Origin: Serripes groenlandicus
Taxonomy: Eukaryota > Mollusca > Bivalvia > Cardiida > Cardiidae
Length of the DNA stretch: 64,000 bases
Assembly: GCA_031761405.1 (NCBI GenBank)
Contig: JASEVX010000003.1
Location: 15,242,973-15,306,972 of the forward strand
Reading direction: 5' to 3'
Under the pieces are notes generated by a model. That model was not told where the DNA came from, searched no databases, and worked only from the letters and a program-made list of their open reading frames with translations. Positions 39,247-49,832 of the stretch are shown piece after piece (positions within the stretch are counted from its first letter, which is position 1; each line of letters opens with the position of its first letter). The position numbers and the translations under genes were made by a program.

Positions 39247-41880
39247 TCACGTATGTTTTAACAGAGGGCGGGAACCGCTTCTTAGAATGATAAACAATAC
39301 ACACACGTATGTTCTCACAGAGGGCGAGAACCGCTTCTTAGAATGATAAACAATACACACACGTATGTTCTCAAAGAGGGCGGTCACCGCTTCTTAGAAT
39401 GATAAACAATACACACACGTATGTTCTCACAGAGGGCGAGAACCGCTTCTTAGAATGATAAAAAATACACACACGTATGTTCTAACAGAGGGCGGGAACC
39501 GCTTTTTAGAATGATAAACAATACCCACACGTATGTTCTCACAGAGGGCGGGAACCGCTTCTTAGAATGATAAACAGTACACACACGTATGTTCTCAGAG
39601 AGGGCGGGAACCGCTTCTTAGAATGATAAACAATACACACACGTATGTTCTCAGAGAGGGCGGGAACCGCTTCTTAGAATGATAAACAATACACACACGT
39701 ATGTTCTCAGAGAGGGCGGGAACCGCTTCTTAGAATGATAAACAATACACACACGTATGTTCTCAAAGAGGGCGGGACCCGCTTCTTAGAATGATAAATA
39801 ATACACACACGTATGTTCTCACAGAGGGCGGGAACCGCTTCTTAGAATGATAAATAATACACACACGTATGTTCTCAGAGAGGGCGGGATCCGCTTCTTA
39901 GAATGATAAACAATACACACACGTATGTTCTCAGAGATGGCGGGAACCGCTTCTTAGAATGATAAACAATACACACACGTAAGTTCTCAAAGAGAGCGGG
40001 AACCGCTTCTGAGTTTGATAAACAATACACACACGTATGTTCTCAGAGAGGGCGGGAACCGCTTCTTAGAATGATAAACAATACACACACGTATGTTCTC
40101 AGAGAGGGCGGGTCCCGCTTCTTAGAATGATAAACAATACACAAACGTATGTTCTAACAGAGGGCGGGAACCGCTTCTTAGAATGATAAACAATACACAC
40201 ACGTATGTTCTAACAGAGGGCGGGAACCGCTTCTTAGAATGATAAACAATACACACACGTATGTTCTCAAAGAGGGCGGGAACCGCTTCTTAGAATGATA
40301 AACAATACACATACGTATGTTCTCACAGAGGGCCGGACACGCATCTTAGAATGATAAGCAATACACACACGTATGTTCTCAAAGAGGGCGGGAACCGCTT
40401 CTTATAGAATGATAAACAATACACACACGTATGTTCTAACAGAGGGCGGGACACGCATCTTATAATGATAAACAATACACACACGTATGTTCGAACAGAG
40501 GGCGGTACACGCATCTTATAATGATAAACAATACACACATGTATGTTCTCAAAGAAGGCGAGACCCGCTTCTTAGAATGATAACCAATACACATACGTAT
40601 GTTCTCAAAGAGGGCGGGAACCGCTTCTTAGAATGATAAACAATACACACACACACGTATGTTCTCAGAGAGGGCGGGAACCGCTTCTTAGAATGATAAA
40701 TAATACACACACGTATGTTCTCAAAGAGGGCGGGAACCGCTTCTTAGAATGATAAACAATACGCACATGTATGTTCTCACAGAGGGCGGGAACCGCTTCT
40801 TAGAATGACAAACAATACACACACGTATGTTCTCAGAGAGGGCGGGAACCGCTTCTTAGAATGATAAACAATACACACACGTATGTTCTAACAGAGGGCC
40901 GGACACGCATCTTATAATGATAAACAATACACACACGTATATTCTAACAGAGGGCGGGACACGCATCTTATAATGATAAACAATACACACACGTATGTTC
41001 TAACAGAGGGCGGGACATGCATCTTATAATGATAAACAATACACACACGTATGTTCTAACAGAGGGCGGGACACGCATCTTATAATGATAAACAATACAC
41101 ACACGAATGTTCTAACAGAGGGCGGTACACGCATCTTATAATGATAAACAATACACACACGTATGTTCTAACAGAGGGCGGGACACGCATCTTTTAATGA
41201 TAAACAATACACACACGTATGTTCTAACAGAGGGCGGTACCCGCTTCTTAGAATGATAAACAATACACATACGTATGTTCTCAAAGAGGGCGGGAACCGC
41301 TTCTTAGAATGATAAATAATACACACACGTATGTTCTCAGAGAGGGCGGGAACCGCTTCTTAGAATGATAAACAATACACACACGTATGTTCTCAGAGAG
41401 GGCGGGAACCGCTTCTTAGAATGATAAACAATACACAAACGTATGTTCTAACAGAGGGCGGGAACCGCTTCTTAGAATGATAAACAATACACACACGTAT
41501 GTTCTCGCAGAGGGCGGGAACCGCTTCTTAGAATGATAAACAATACACACACGTATGTTCTAACAGAGGGCGGGAACCGCTTCTTAGATTGATAAACAAT
41601 ACACACACGTATGTTCTCAGAGAGGGCGGGAACCGCTTCTTAAAATGATAAACAATACACACACGTATGTTCTCACAGAGGGCGGGAACCGCTTCTTAGA
41701 ATGATAAACAATACACACACGTATGTTCTCAGAGAGGGCGGGAACCGCTTCTTAGAATGATAAACAATACACACACGTATGTTCTCACAGAGGGCGGGAA
41801 CCGCTTCTTAGAATGATAAACAATACACACACGTATGTTCTCACAGAGGGCGGGAACCGCTTCTTAGAATGATAAACAAT
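39247..41880. repeat. 56-bp satellite array (about 47 units)
   Basis: 56-bp unit with cacgtatgttct, agagggcggga and ttagaatgataaacaatac. Two unit types are grouped: gaaccgcttcttagaatg and gacacgcatcttataatg (the latter mainly 40440-40540 and 40890-41210). It abuts the 50-bp array on the left and ends 15 bp from a metalloproteinase exon on the right. Confidence 0.97.
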
Positions 41881-41895
41881 ACGATTCAAACTTAC

Positions 41896-41984
41896 CAGCC
41901 CAACCACACGGTCTTCCTATCCAAGCAGGCGCTTTGAGATTTTTCCTATTAACGATATTCCGTCTATAATCATATTTACTGTAA
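41896..41984 (-). CDS. MMP exon: end of hemopexin domain (last visible exon)
   Basis: Bounded on the minus strand by ATTCCAG before and GTAAGT after the 89-bp segment. It enters in phase 2 and completes the split codon of exon 43641-43789, giving FKGKF-YSKYDYRR; it ends in phase 1. The peptide includes LKAPAWIGRPCGWAG. The Cys is the expected partner of the Cys in the hinge exon (DICTARFDALC), closing the hemopexin propeller. A further 3' exon must exist because the frame ends in a split Gly codon. The donor lies 15 bp from the 56-bp satellite, so the following intron begins with satellite DNA. Confidence 0.8.
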
Positions 41985-42036
41985 CTGGAATAGAACAAAC
42001 ATAATATAAAGAGCCAACCTACGAGTAACCCGATTA

Positions 42037-42341
42037 TTCTGCGTTATTTTATCTGTCCTTCGTCATATGAAAACAGATATTCCGAGTTATTTTATCCGTC
42101 CTTCGTCATATGAAAACAGACATTCCGAGTTATTTTATCCGTCCTTCGTCATATGAAAACAGACATTCCGAGTTATTTTATCCGTCCTTCGTCATATGAA
42201 AACAGATATTCCGAGTTATTTTATCCGTCCTTCGTCATATGAAAACAGACATTCCGAGTTATTTTATCCGTCCTTCGTCATATGAAAACAGACATTCTGA
42301 GTTATTTTATCTGTCCTTCGTCATATGAAAACAGACATTCT
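42037..42341. repeat. 43-bp minisatellite (7 units)
   Basis: Units of 43 bp containing attccgagttattttatcc and gtccttcgtcatatgaaaac. It lies in the intron between MMP exons 43641-43789 and 41896-41984. Confidence 0.95.
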
Positions 42342-42365
42342 GATATGCTTTCTTTCTTTAATTAA

Positions 42366-42568
42366 CTCTTTCAGCGCCGAATTGTTTAAATTAGACTTTT
42401 CCATATTCAAAATCGGACGTCTCCATTTCTAATGTAATAAAAGTTTGGACTATTTTGATAACTAGAAGGCAAATAATGCTGATTTCAGGTGAGACAGCTC
42501 GTTACGAGCTGACTCACCTGAATCAGTATTGTTTGCAAAATCCTCAATATTGCCTTTGGCGCTGAGAG
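42366..42568. mobile_element. TTAA-flanked MITE (family C)
   Basis: CTCTTTCAGCGCCGAATTG on the left and CTTTGGCGCTGAGAG on the right, with TTAA on both sides (42362-42365 and 42569-42572). The centre holds a hairpin around gagacagctcgttacgagctgactc. Other copies are at 44549 and 46057, with a right-half fragment at 58.5 kb. Confidence 0.85.
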
Positions 42569-42572
42569 TTAA

Positions 42573-43186
42573 TGGTAGTTAAAAAATGTACGGTACAATT
42601 TCTTACTTTTAAAGTAAGTTTTATTGTCAAATGTACGACATGATTGCTTAAAAGAGAAATCTTGATCAGACTGCTTGGAGATGCTGCTTGATTATGAGTT
42701 TTGCATAAAATAAGAGCAAACATCCAACATATAGTCCGCCGTAACGTTCAGTTGTACGATAACCGCCGATGAACATGACGCGATTAAGGATTGACACATG
42801 TGACGTCATAAAGTAAACAAGTTATGTTTTATATATCCACGAACCGGTCCTACATTAAGGTTGCCATCGCTGACTCGAATGGTTTTGGATTATGTTATGC
42901 TCTTTAACTGTGAGTCTATTGCATGTTACCGATTATCGAGTTAAAGAAGCTGATGTTATTGTTAACCCAACAATTGCTCCTATTCTAGGGGAGATGGAGC
43001 GTCCATGTTTTGTTTACTAACGGTGCCCGGGTAATGCATATGTAAAACATCTAACCGGTCTGAAACGGCACGTACGCGCGAGAATCGCTTTGTTTATACA
43101 AGTTTTCTCGCCGTTTACGCCCGGTTTTTGCAATGTTTCTGTATCCCTTAAGCGGGCGTAAAACATAGATTTTATGCAATAATAAT
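42573..43186. other. MMP intron, no other gene seen
   Basis: Unique DNA. The minus-strand 64-codon frame at 43017-43211 has no hemopexin or other recognisable motif. Confidence 0.4.
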
Positions 43187-43610
43187 TATAAACAGACAAA
43201 CAATTGGACAAAACACAGGAGTACCTGCAGAGCGCTAGATAAGGAGCGTTTTGCTTGTTCTAAAATATTTAATTGACACTCTAACCCTATGTTGTGGGTA
43301 CTCAAAAGAATCGTCTCAGTGAGACGATTCTTTTGAGTACCCACACCATAGGGTTTGCTTTAATAATAAGAGAGAAATTGTAGGAAAAACAGATGAATAC
43401 CCCTCTTTATAAACAGAAAAACAATTGGACAAAACTCAGGAGTACGTGCAGAGCGCTAGATAAGGAGCGTTTTGCTTGTTCTAAAAACCTTACTTTATCT
43501 GCTAACCCTATGTTGTCGGTATTGAGACGATTCTTTTGAGTATCTACAACATAGGGTATGGTTTGATAATAAGAGAGATATTGTGGGAAAAAGAGCTGTA
43601 AACCCCTCCT
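43187..43610. repeat. tandem duplication of about 215 bp with long palindromes
   Basis: Copy 1 (about 43187-43410) and copy 2 (from 43411) share caattggacaaaac, gtgcagagcgctagataagg and gcgttttgcttgttctaaa. Each contains a palindromic element; the first is almost perfect, 43283-43318 against 43320-43355 (accctatgttgtgggtactc...). The second has lost part of its left arm. The same arms occur near 10985, 19010 and 50020. Confidence 0.85.
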
Positions 43611-43640
43611 TATCTGGACCTCTGCAGTACATATACTTAC

Positions 43641-43789
43641 AATTTCCCCTTAAATACGTATATGTTTCCATCATTTGTCTGGAGCATGGCGTCGGGCCTT
43701 TTCGGCATAAAGTTCCAATATGTGTTGGTGAGGAACTTAGAATGTGCGATTCGATTCGTATACAGGTTCATCTCCCAGAAAAATTTGCC
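43641..43789 (-). CDS. MMP exon: hemopexin repeat
   Basis: 149-bp segment, minus strand, acceptor ...TTTTAAAG (weak pyrimidine tract) and donor GTAAGT. It enters in phase 0, joining the previous exon to give YLFG-GKFFWEMNLYTN, and ends in phase 2. The core RPDAMLQTNDGNIYVFKG is a classic hemopexin blade start (DA...G.iYfFkG). The domain binds substrates and inhibitors outside the cell. No stop or frameshift is present. Confidence 0.87.
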
Positions 43790-44124
43790 CTTTAAAACAT
43801 GAATTGATTAATTGATTTTAATTGATTAAGATTGAGAATATGACATTCGCAGGACGTAGTCATCCTAAATATTCTAGAATTTACTGGATATAATCTCTCA
43901 AGAATCGGTCTTATTTGAGAAAGTCATTAGAAATTATACAATATCTAAAAATGCGGCAGTATGACTTCATTTAATAATTGAAAGCATTGTTAGAAAAAGA
44001 GCAACCTGAAACGTTTATAAATTCATCAATTTTCCATCACGTTTCAATCCCGTTTTTATAAAGTGATTGCTTCATAAACGCCAACAAATAGTCTGTATCA
44101 GAGGCCGGATTGACATTAAGACAA

Positions 44125-44461
44125 GGTGCGTAGCTTGGCAATAATCAACGTGTAGGCCGTCTCGTGAGAAAATCAACATTGTGCGTAAAGTATTGATCCG
44201 GATCAGCCTAAGCATGCCACACAGGCCTACCCACATAGACACTTTTCGCCTCCTGTGGATTTTCTGTTTCAGGAATCAATACCCTATACATCTATTCCCC
44301 TTAAGACGGAATGTGTCGGCCGGATCAGTCTGCGCGGACAGCGCAGGCTGATCTGGTCGATACATTACGCAGATGTCTATCGCCGCAGCTCCATTTTGGG
44401 ACATTTTGAGGAAAAATGTATAGGCACGTGCCTACAGTGCCTAAAGGGAGCTACTCCCCTG
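44125..44461. mobile_element. GGGGCGTAGC-type MITE (family A'), reverse orientation
   Basis: Left end GGTGCGTAGCTTGGCAATAATC and right end AAAGGGAGCTACTCCCCTG are degenerate versions of the hAT-like ends. A full family A core lies between. It sits in the MMP intron between exons 45121-45263 and 43641-43789. Confidence 0.8.
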
Positions 44462-44548
44462 AAGAATACATGACATATAAAGAAGGTCCGCCATGATGGC
44501 TTTGTGTATTGGAAATAAAAGAAAATATGATATAACAGCTTATATTAA

Positions 44549-44742
44549 CCCTTTCAGCGCCGAATTGTTTAAAGTAGACTCTTCCATGTTCAAACTCGGA
44601 CGACTCTATTTTCATGTTATAGGATATTTGGAATATATTTCTAACTCACAGTCAAACAATGCAGATTTCAGGTGAAACAGCTCGTTACGATGAATCTGCA
44701 TTGTTTGCAAAATGCTCAATATTGCCTTTGGCGCTGAAAGAG
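44549..44742. mobile_element. TTAA-flanked MITE (family C)
   Basis: CCCTTTCAGCGCCGAATTG and CTTTGGCGCTGAAAGAG bounded by TTAA (44545-44548 and 44743-44746). Here the left end begins CCCTTT, showing that families B and C share piggyBac-like termini. Confidence 0.85.
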
Positions 44743-44819
44743 TTAATATCTGAATACCTCGTATGGTCGTTTCTTGAGAACACATCAAAAGTCGAGAATG
44801 AATTATTGACATAAATTAA

Positions 44820-45007
44820 CCCTTTCCCACCTACAGACGCATTGTGACGCAATAAATAACAGCAGACGACTTTTGAAAACATTGTGGCCAAAGACAATGT
44901 TTTCAACTTTATTTAACAATTAAGCTTTCTTTTATGTGGACTTTTAAGGTTTTTGTCACTATGTTTTCAAGGTCGTCTGCTGCAGAATTGTTGTAAGTGG
45001 GAAAGGG
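44820..45007. mobile_element. TTAA-flanked MITE (family B)
   Basis: CCCTTTCCCACCTACAG and TAAGTGGGAAAGGG bounded by TTAA (44816-44819 and 45008-45011). Inner arms are acagcagacgacttttgaaaa and ttcaaggtcgtctgctgcag. Confidence 0.88.
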
Positions 45008-45120
45008 TTAAGTTCATATACTTATAAGCTCTAGACACACCATATACACCAAACTGTTTTGAAAACGAAGATATATAAAAATGACAAAACATGTTTGATG
45101 AAAACATAAACTAAACTTAC

Positions 45121-45263
45121 ACCAAATAAATACAACTGGTAATCTGCATACTGTGTCTTTTGGACATACGCAGCTGAGGGTTTATAAGGGAGATCATTCG
45201 AATTTAATTTGATGGGATATCCTGTATCGAGTTTGCTCCCCGTATAACGCCACACCTTTCTGC
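45121..45263 (-). CDS. MMP exon: hemopexin repeat
   Basis: 143-bp minus-strand segment with acceptor GTTTCAG and donor GGT/GTAAGT. It enters in phase 1: the split Gly of exon 45769-45960 is completed to give TYLFKG-RKVWRYTG, then SKLDTGYPIKL and ADYQLYLFG. It ends in phase 0 and continues in exon 43641-43789. An alternative donor two bases upstream (phase 1) would not keep the next exon in frame. The motifs (W, GYP, YLF) fit one hemopexin blade. Confidence 0.88.
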
Positions 45264-45768
45264 CTGAAACACATAAAACACATTTGAGGAGATACTTACT
45301 TTTCGTCCCTGGTTTAATTATGAGGTGATTTTAATTTATTACATGATCGATATCCAATATCAATTGCATTCAAATGATTCATAATTTCACTTGAAGAATT
45401 ATGAGATAATATACGATAAGATAAGAAAAATTGTTCATTAAAATGAGCTGTATGAATTTACATACATGAATAAAAACATTCTCACAAAGTTACCGCACTC
45501 GACCAGTTGAGCCTATCAGTATAACATGCATACATAATGTTAACGCATACAGTCACATGCAATGAGCTATTTACAATAATACAAACATACCAGGTTAAAT
45601 GTTATCTAGGAACAGAGTGTGAAAATGATTAAAATGTACTTATTATGCAATTCCTATTTTCACACAGTGCATCCAAATCTGCACTAAAACATGATCGTCT
45701 TCCTTTTCAAGACCTAAAGTATCAAGGTAGTTAATTTACCGGGGTAAATAAAGGCTTAAACTTAGTAC

Positions 45769-45960
45769 CTTTAAACAGATATGTCCGTTTTCTAACATCG
45801 GGAATATAGGCAGCTGCGTGGACCCTTTTCGGTCCCTTTGCATAGACAGCCCGGATTAGCTTAGGGTATCCCTCTACGATACAATTATCCCCTGCCTGGC
45901 AATACGAATATAGTTTATACACATATCGCCCGACAAACACGTTGAAGCGTCCATCCTTTC
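45769..45960 (-). CDS. MMP exon: hemopexin repeats I-II
   Basis: 192-bp minus-strand segment, acceptor TTATTTCAG, donor AAAG/GTACTA, phase 1 at both ends. Translated residues include KDGRFNVFVGRYVYKLYSY, EGYPKLIRAVYA, RVHAAAYIP and RTYLFKG, the expected order for the end of one hemopexin blade and start of the next. Upstream, the hinge exon ends ...FDALCG(G), giving FDALCGGKDGRFNVF at the junction. A family C MITE begins 96 bp upstream of the acceptor. Confidence 0.92.
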
Positions 45961-46056
45961 CTGAAATAATAGTGAACATTACATAGTTCCCAGGACTACA
46001 ATGATTATCTCCCTTGTCTGCCAAAACGATAAGCGTTATTAGAGTATTTCTTATAA

Positions 46057-46252
46057 CTCTTTCGCTACAAAGGGCAATTAAAGGCTTTTGCAAACAATGC
46101 AGATTCAGGTGAGACAGCTCGTAACGAGCTGTCTCACCTGAAATCTGCATTGTTTGCCACTTAAACTTTAACTTTTCCTATTGGACGAAAAATCGAGTGG
46201 TTCAATGTTCAACATGGAAGAGTCGACTTTGTGGAAATCGGCAGAGAAAGAG
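46057..46252. mobile_element. family C MITE with near-perfect central hairpin
   Basis: CTCTTTCGCTAC on the left and GCAGAGAAAGAG before TTAA (46253-46256) on the right. The left target repeat has decayed to ATAA. The centre 46091-46157 is a near-perfect palindrome with about 32-base arms (acaatgcagattcaggtgag...). Confidence 0.75.
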
Positions 46253-46340
46253 TTAACACAAAAGAATTTGATGTTGACAACCATATTTCATCGAAGATGT
46301 TTTATCCAGAATTATAATTATCAGCTTCTTAATGTAATAA

Positions 46341-47256
46341 GATTTGCACGTATAGTTGTTTATTCATACTATAAGATGTACACGTATAGTTGTTTATTCA
46401 TGCTATAAGATGTGCACGTATAGTTGTTTATTCATACTATAAGATGTGCACGTATAGTTGTTTATTCATACTATGAGATGTACACGTATAGTTGTTTATT
46501 CATACTATGAGATGTACACGTATAGTTGTTTATTCATACTATGAGATGTACACGTATAGTTGTTTATTCATACTATGAGATGTACACGTATAGTTGTTTA
46601 TTCATACTATGAGATGTACACGTATAGTTGTTTATTCATACTATGAGATGTGCACGTATAGTTGTTTATTCATACTATGAGATGTACACGTATAGTTGTT
46701 TATTCATACTATAAGATGTGCACGTATAGTTGTTTATTCATACTATAAGATGTACACGTATAGTTGTTTATTCATACTATGAGATGTACACGTATAGTTG
46801 TTTATTCATACTATAAGATGTACACGTATAGTTGTTTATTCATACTATAAGATGTGCACGTATAGTTGTTTATTCATACTATGAGATGTACACGTATAGT
46901 TGTTTATTCATACTATGAGATGTGCACGTATAGTTGTTTATTCATACTATGAGATGTACACGTATAGTTGTTTATTCATACTATGAGATGTACACGTATA
47001 GTTGTTTATTCATACTATGAGATGTACACGTATAGTTGTTTATTCATACTATGAGATGTACACGTATAGTTGTTTATTCATACTATGAGATGTACACGTA
47101 TAGTTGTTTATTCATACTATGAGATGTACACGTATAGTTGTTTATTCATACTATGAGATGTACACGTATAGTTGTTTATTCATACTATGAGATGTACACG
47201 TATAGTTGTTTATTCATACTATAAGATGTACACGTATAGTTGTTTATTCATACTAT
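46341..47256. repeat. 34-bp minisatellite (27 units)
   Basis: 34-bp unit (tacacgtatagttgtttatt + catactatgagatg) with g/a and tgcacg/tacacg variants. It lies in the MMP intron between the hinge exon and the first hemopexin exon. Confidence 0.97.
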
Positions 47257-47279
47257 ATTTGATATTTCTATTTATAACG

Positions 47280-47485
47280 CATCGGCCGGGTCATACCAAA
47301 TACTTTAAAAATGGTAGTAATGGCTGCTCTTCTTGGCGCTGTGGTTTGCGGGGTTAGTATTACGACTGACTGGCTGGTGTCAGGGTAAATGGACCAGTAG
47401 TACTTGTAACTTACACAGGACACGCCGTGATATAACTGAAAGCATGTTCAGAGTGGCGTAAAGCACAAACTAATCAATCAATCTA
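47280..47485 (+). repeat. SINE body, plus orientation
   Basis: ggccgggtcataccaaatac ... gtaaatggaccagtagtac ... cgtgatataactg ... aatcaatcaatct tail. The tRNA head is truncated; the copy starts right after the 34-bp array. Confidence 0.8.
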
Positions 47486-47754
47486 TCTACAACTACAAGA
47501 AATGTGAGGATCTAAAAGACCGACAGGGGAGGTAACTAATGTAGATCTGGGAACAATGCAATAACCAAATTATTCCGCTTGTCTTAGAATGGCGGTGGAT
47601 CGGATGAGTCCTCTTATTCGTATAATTGGGTAAAGTAACCTATGCTATCCGTACAGTGACGTCTGTGGGTAATCATGAGCTGTTCGATCAGTCTCGTCTG
47701 GGCCTTCATAGTCTGACTTGATTGCCTACATGCCCGGATGTAACCTCTGACATA
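47486..47754. other. MMP intron, nothing recognised
   Basis: Short unique stretch between two SINEs. The sequence near 47645-47755 may be a decayed SINE head, but I could not align it. Confidence 0.35.
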
Positions 47755-47995
47755 AGCTAAGTGTAGCGGATTGATTGAGTGATTGTTTGGTATTTTACGC
47801 CGCTTTAAACAATGTTTTCAGTTATATCACGGCGTTTCCTGTGAAGTTACTGGTCAGTAATGGTCAGTACTACTGGTCTATTTATATATAACAGCCAAGG
47901 AGTGCAGCCATTTTTAAAGTATTTGGTATGAACCGGCCGGGGAATCGAACCCCAACCCGAAGCATCACTATACTGAGATGGTCATAAGTGTAGCG
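47755..47995 (-). repeat. SINE, minus orientation, near full length
   Basis: Begins with a (ttga)-type tail, ttttacgccgctttaaacaa, then cagttatatcacggcg, the satellite-like segment (actggtcagtactactggtc), aaagtatttggtatgaaccgg, and ccggggaatcgaacccc, which on the minus strand is a B box (GGTTCGATTCCC). A tRNA-like region follows. Useful reference copy for the origin of both satellites. Confidence 0.8.
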
Positions 47996-48482
47996 CAACA
48001 TAAGTAGATTCATGATAAATATTGACGTATTACTGGTTTTTATCATTATTATTTATGTTCGGTAAATACTTTACAAAAGAAAAACAATAATTATACACAA
48101 ATTAAAGCTGACATAGTTATGGTTCATGTGTAGTTTTTGATCGGCAATGTTCGTGTAACTTAAACATAACATTTGGAGTATACAGAGATACAAGAAATAC
48201 GGACAAATGAAACATGTCAAATTTAAACAATTGTTCCTTTTACAAAGTACCTATTGTAGGAACACCAGGCTCCAGGTTAAATCTGTACTCAGAATGTGTG
48301 CTCAAGTATCTGATTGGTCAGAAACGAATTCGTTCTCCAAATTGACCAATCAAAAGCCTTATTTGGAGCATGGAGATCGTTTCTGAGCACTGACAACGTT
48401 TCCGGAGTGTTATAGTGTCGGACCCCGCAGAACTCTTTCAGCATGTATTGTGAATCATATGTAAATCACAGAATGACCATAC
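47996..48482. other. MMP intron, no repeat recognised
   Basis: Contains an inverted pair around gtgctcaagtatctgattggtcagaaacga / aattgaccaatcaaaagcc. No coding signal. Confidence 0.4.
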
Positions 48483-48863
48483 CTCCGCATAAAGCATCAA
48501 ATCTCGCCGTGCATATATCCATATGTTTCTTTCGTTGCTTGACAGTTCCATTGATTGACACTTGTATATCACTCGTATTGTTTATCGGTTGTATATTACC
48601 TGTATTGTTTATCGGTTGTATATTACTTGTATTGTTTATCGGTTGTATATTACTTGTATTGTTTATCGGTTGTTTATCACTCTTATTGTTTATCGGTTGT
48701 TTATCATTCGTATTGTTTATCAGTTGTATATCACTCGTATTGTTTATCAGTTGTATATCACTCGTATTGTGTATCGGTTGTTTATCTGTGGTTTTCGTTA
48801 CATCAACGGTTGAGTTATTAGCTGTTTCTGAAGGCGCTCTCGGCTGCTTCGCCAACGGTGGAC
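48483..48863 (-). CDS. MMP exon: hinge with N-glycosylation repeat, start of hemopexin domain
   Basis: 381-bp minus-strand exon, acceptor TTTAATAG and donor GGAG/GTATGG, phase 1 at both ends. It joins the catalytic exon as ELYG-PPLAKQPRAPSE (MMPs typically read 'LYGPP' here) and ends MDICTARFDALCGG, the start of the hemopexin domain with its conserved Cys and DA. In between are nine 9-residue repeats such as DIQLINNTS and NIQPINNTS, most with one or two N-x-S/T sequons. A hinge this repetitive and glycosylation-rich is unusual. The acceptor is only 8 bp from an inserted MITE and has a purine-rich upstream tract. Confidence 0.88.
48567..48790 (-). repeat. 27-bp coding minisatellite in the MMP hinge
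   Basis: Unit of 27 bp (tgtattgtttatcggttgta + tattact on the plus strand), about nine copies including diverged edges. 27 is a multiple of 3, so length changes add or remove 9 residues without breaking frame. The plus strand is also open (Val-Leu-Phe-Ile-Gly-Cys repeats), but that frame is a by-product. Confidence 0.93.
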
Positions 48864-48875
48864 CTATTAAATTAA

Positions 48876-49097
48876 CCCTTTCCCTCATATAGACGCTTTC
48901 TGACACCTCTACAACAGACGGCTTTTTGAAAACATAGTGACAAAAGAAGAAATTGCTCAAAACGAGCAATTTCTTCTTTTGCCAAAATGTTTTCCACTTT
49001 AAGTCATAGGTTATCCATTCAATTATAGAGATTTTCCATTTTTTGACAAAATTTGTTCTAAGTCGTCTGCTTCAGAATTGTCGTATGAGGGAAAGGG
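48876..49097. mobile_element. TTAA-flanked MITE (family B) at a splice acceptor
   Basis: CCCTTTCCCTCATATAG and GTATGAGGGAAAGGG with TTAA on both sides (48872-48875 and 49098-49101). A central hairpin lies around agaaattgctcaaaacgagcaatttct. Its left target duplication ends 8 bp upstream of the acceptor-side base of the hinge exon. Confidence 0.9.
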
Positions 49098-49165
49098 TTA
49101 ACGGAGATTGGACACTGTTTTAGGCGTATAAAGACAATTCTACTGAAACTAGTGCTTGAATTCCC

Positions 49166-49375
49166 TTTACCCTTTCAAACATAAAACAAATCTGCAGCAG
49201 ACGATTTCGAAAACATCTTGTTCAACACATGGTAAACCTCTGAACATGAAAGTTAAATATTTGCATAGAGTTGAAAACATTGTGGCAAAAGAAGAAATTG
49301 TTCTCCTCTTAAGGAATTTCTTGTTTTGCAGCTATGTTTTCAAAAATCTTCTTCTACACAGGTATTGGAATGCAT
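49166..49375. mobile_element. family B MITE, degenerate
   Basis: ttaccctttcaaacataaaac, ctgcagcagacgatttcgaaaac, agaagaaattgttc...aaggaatttcttg and ttcaaaaatcttcttctaca follow the family B order. The right terminus is lost. Confidence 0.65.
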
Positions 49376-49394
49376 AATAATTAGCTGATTCACA

Positions 49395-49832
49395 AGTAAT
49401 TTATCGAACCAGATTAGCCTAATCCGGGCCGACACATTTCATCCCAGGGGTTATAGAGTAATGATTCCTGTAACAGAAGATCCACAGGGAGCGAAAAGTG
49501 TCTGCCTGGGTTAGCCTGCGCGGCATGCTTAGGCTGATCCGGGTCGATACTTAACACAGAGTCCACAATGTTGGTTTTCTCGCGGGACGGCTCATATCAA
49601 TATATCTGCGTAATGTATCGACCAGATCAGCCTGCGCTGTCCGCGCAGACTGATCCGGCCGACACATTCCGTCATAGGGGGATAGGTGTATACAGTAGTT
49701 ATTCCTGAAACAGAAAATCTACAGGATACGAACAGTGTCGGTCCAGGTAGGCCCGTGTGGCATGCTTAGGCTGATCTGGGTCGATACTTTACGCAGAGTC
49801 CACAATGTTTGGTTTTTCTCGCGGGACGGCTC
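49395..49832. mobile_element. dimeric GAGCC MITE, reverse orientation
   Basis: Two family A units; the first loses its left terminus and ends GGGACGGCTC (49590), followed by atatcaatatatctgcgtaa, the reverse complement of the dimer junction seen at 13.4 kb and 52.0 kb. The second unit ends GCGGGACGGCTC at 49832. Confidence 0.8.

Noticed and set aside
29701..41880. CRISPR array(s)
   Set aside because: Whole units, not alternating repeats and spacers, are conserved. This is eukaryotic satellite DNA.
48443..48892. Plus-strand hydrophobic repeat protein (VLFIGCILL type)
   Set aside because: The minus strand of the same region is a phase-consistent MMP hinge exon; the plus frame is its shadow.
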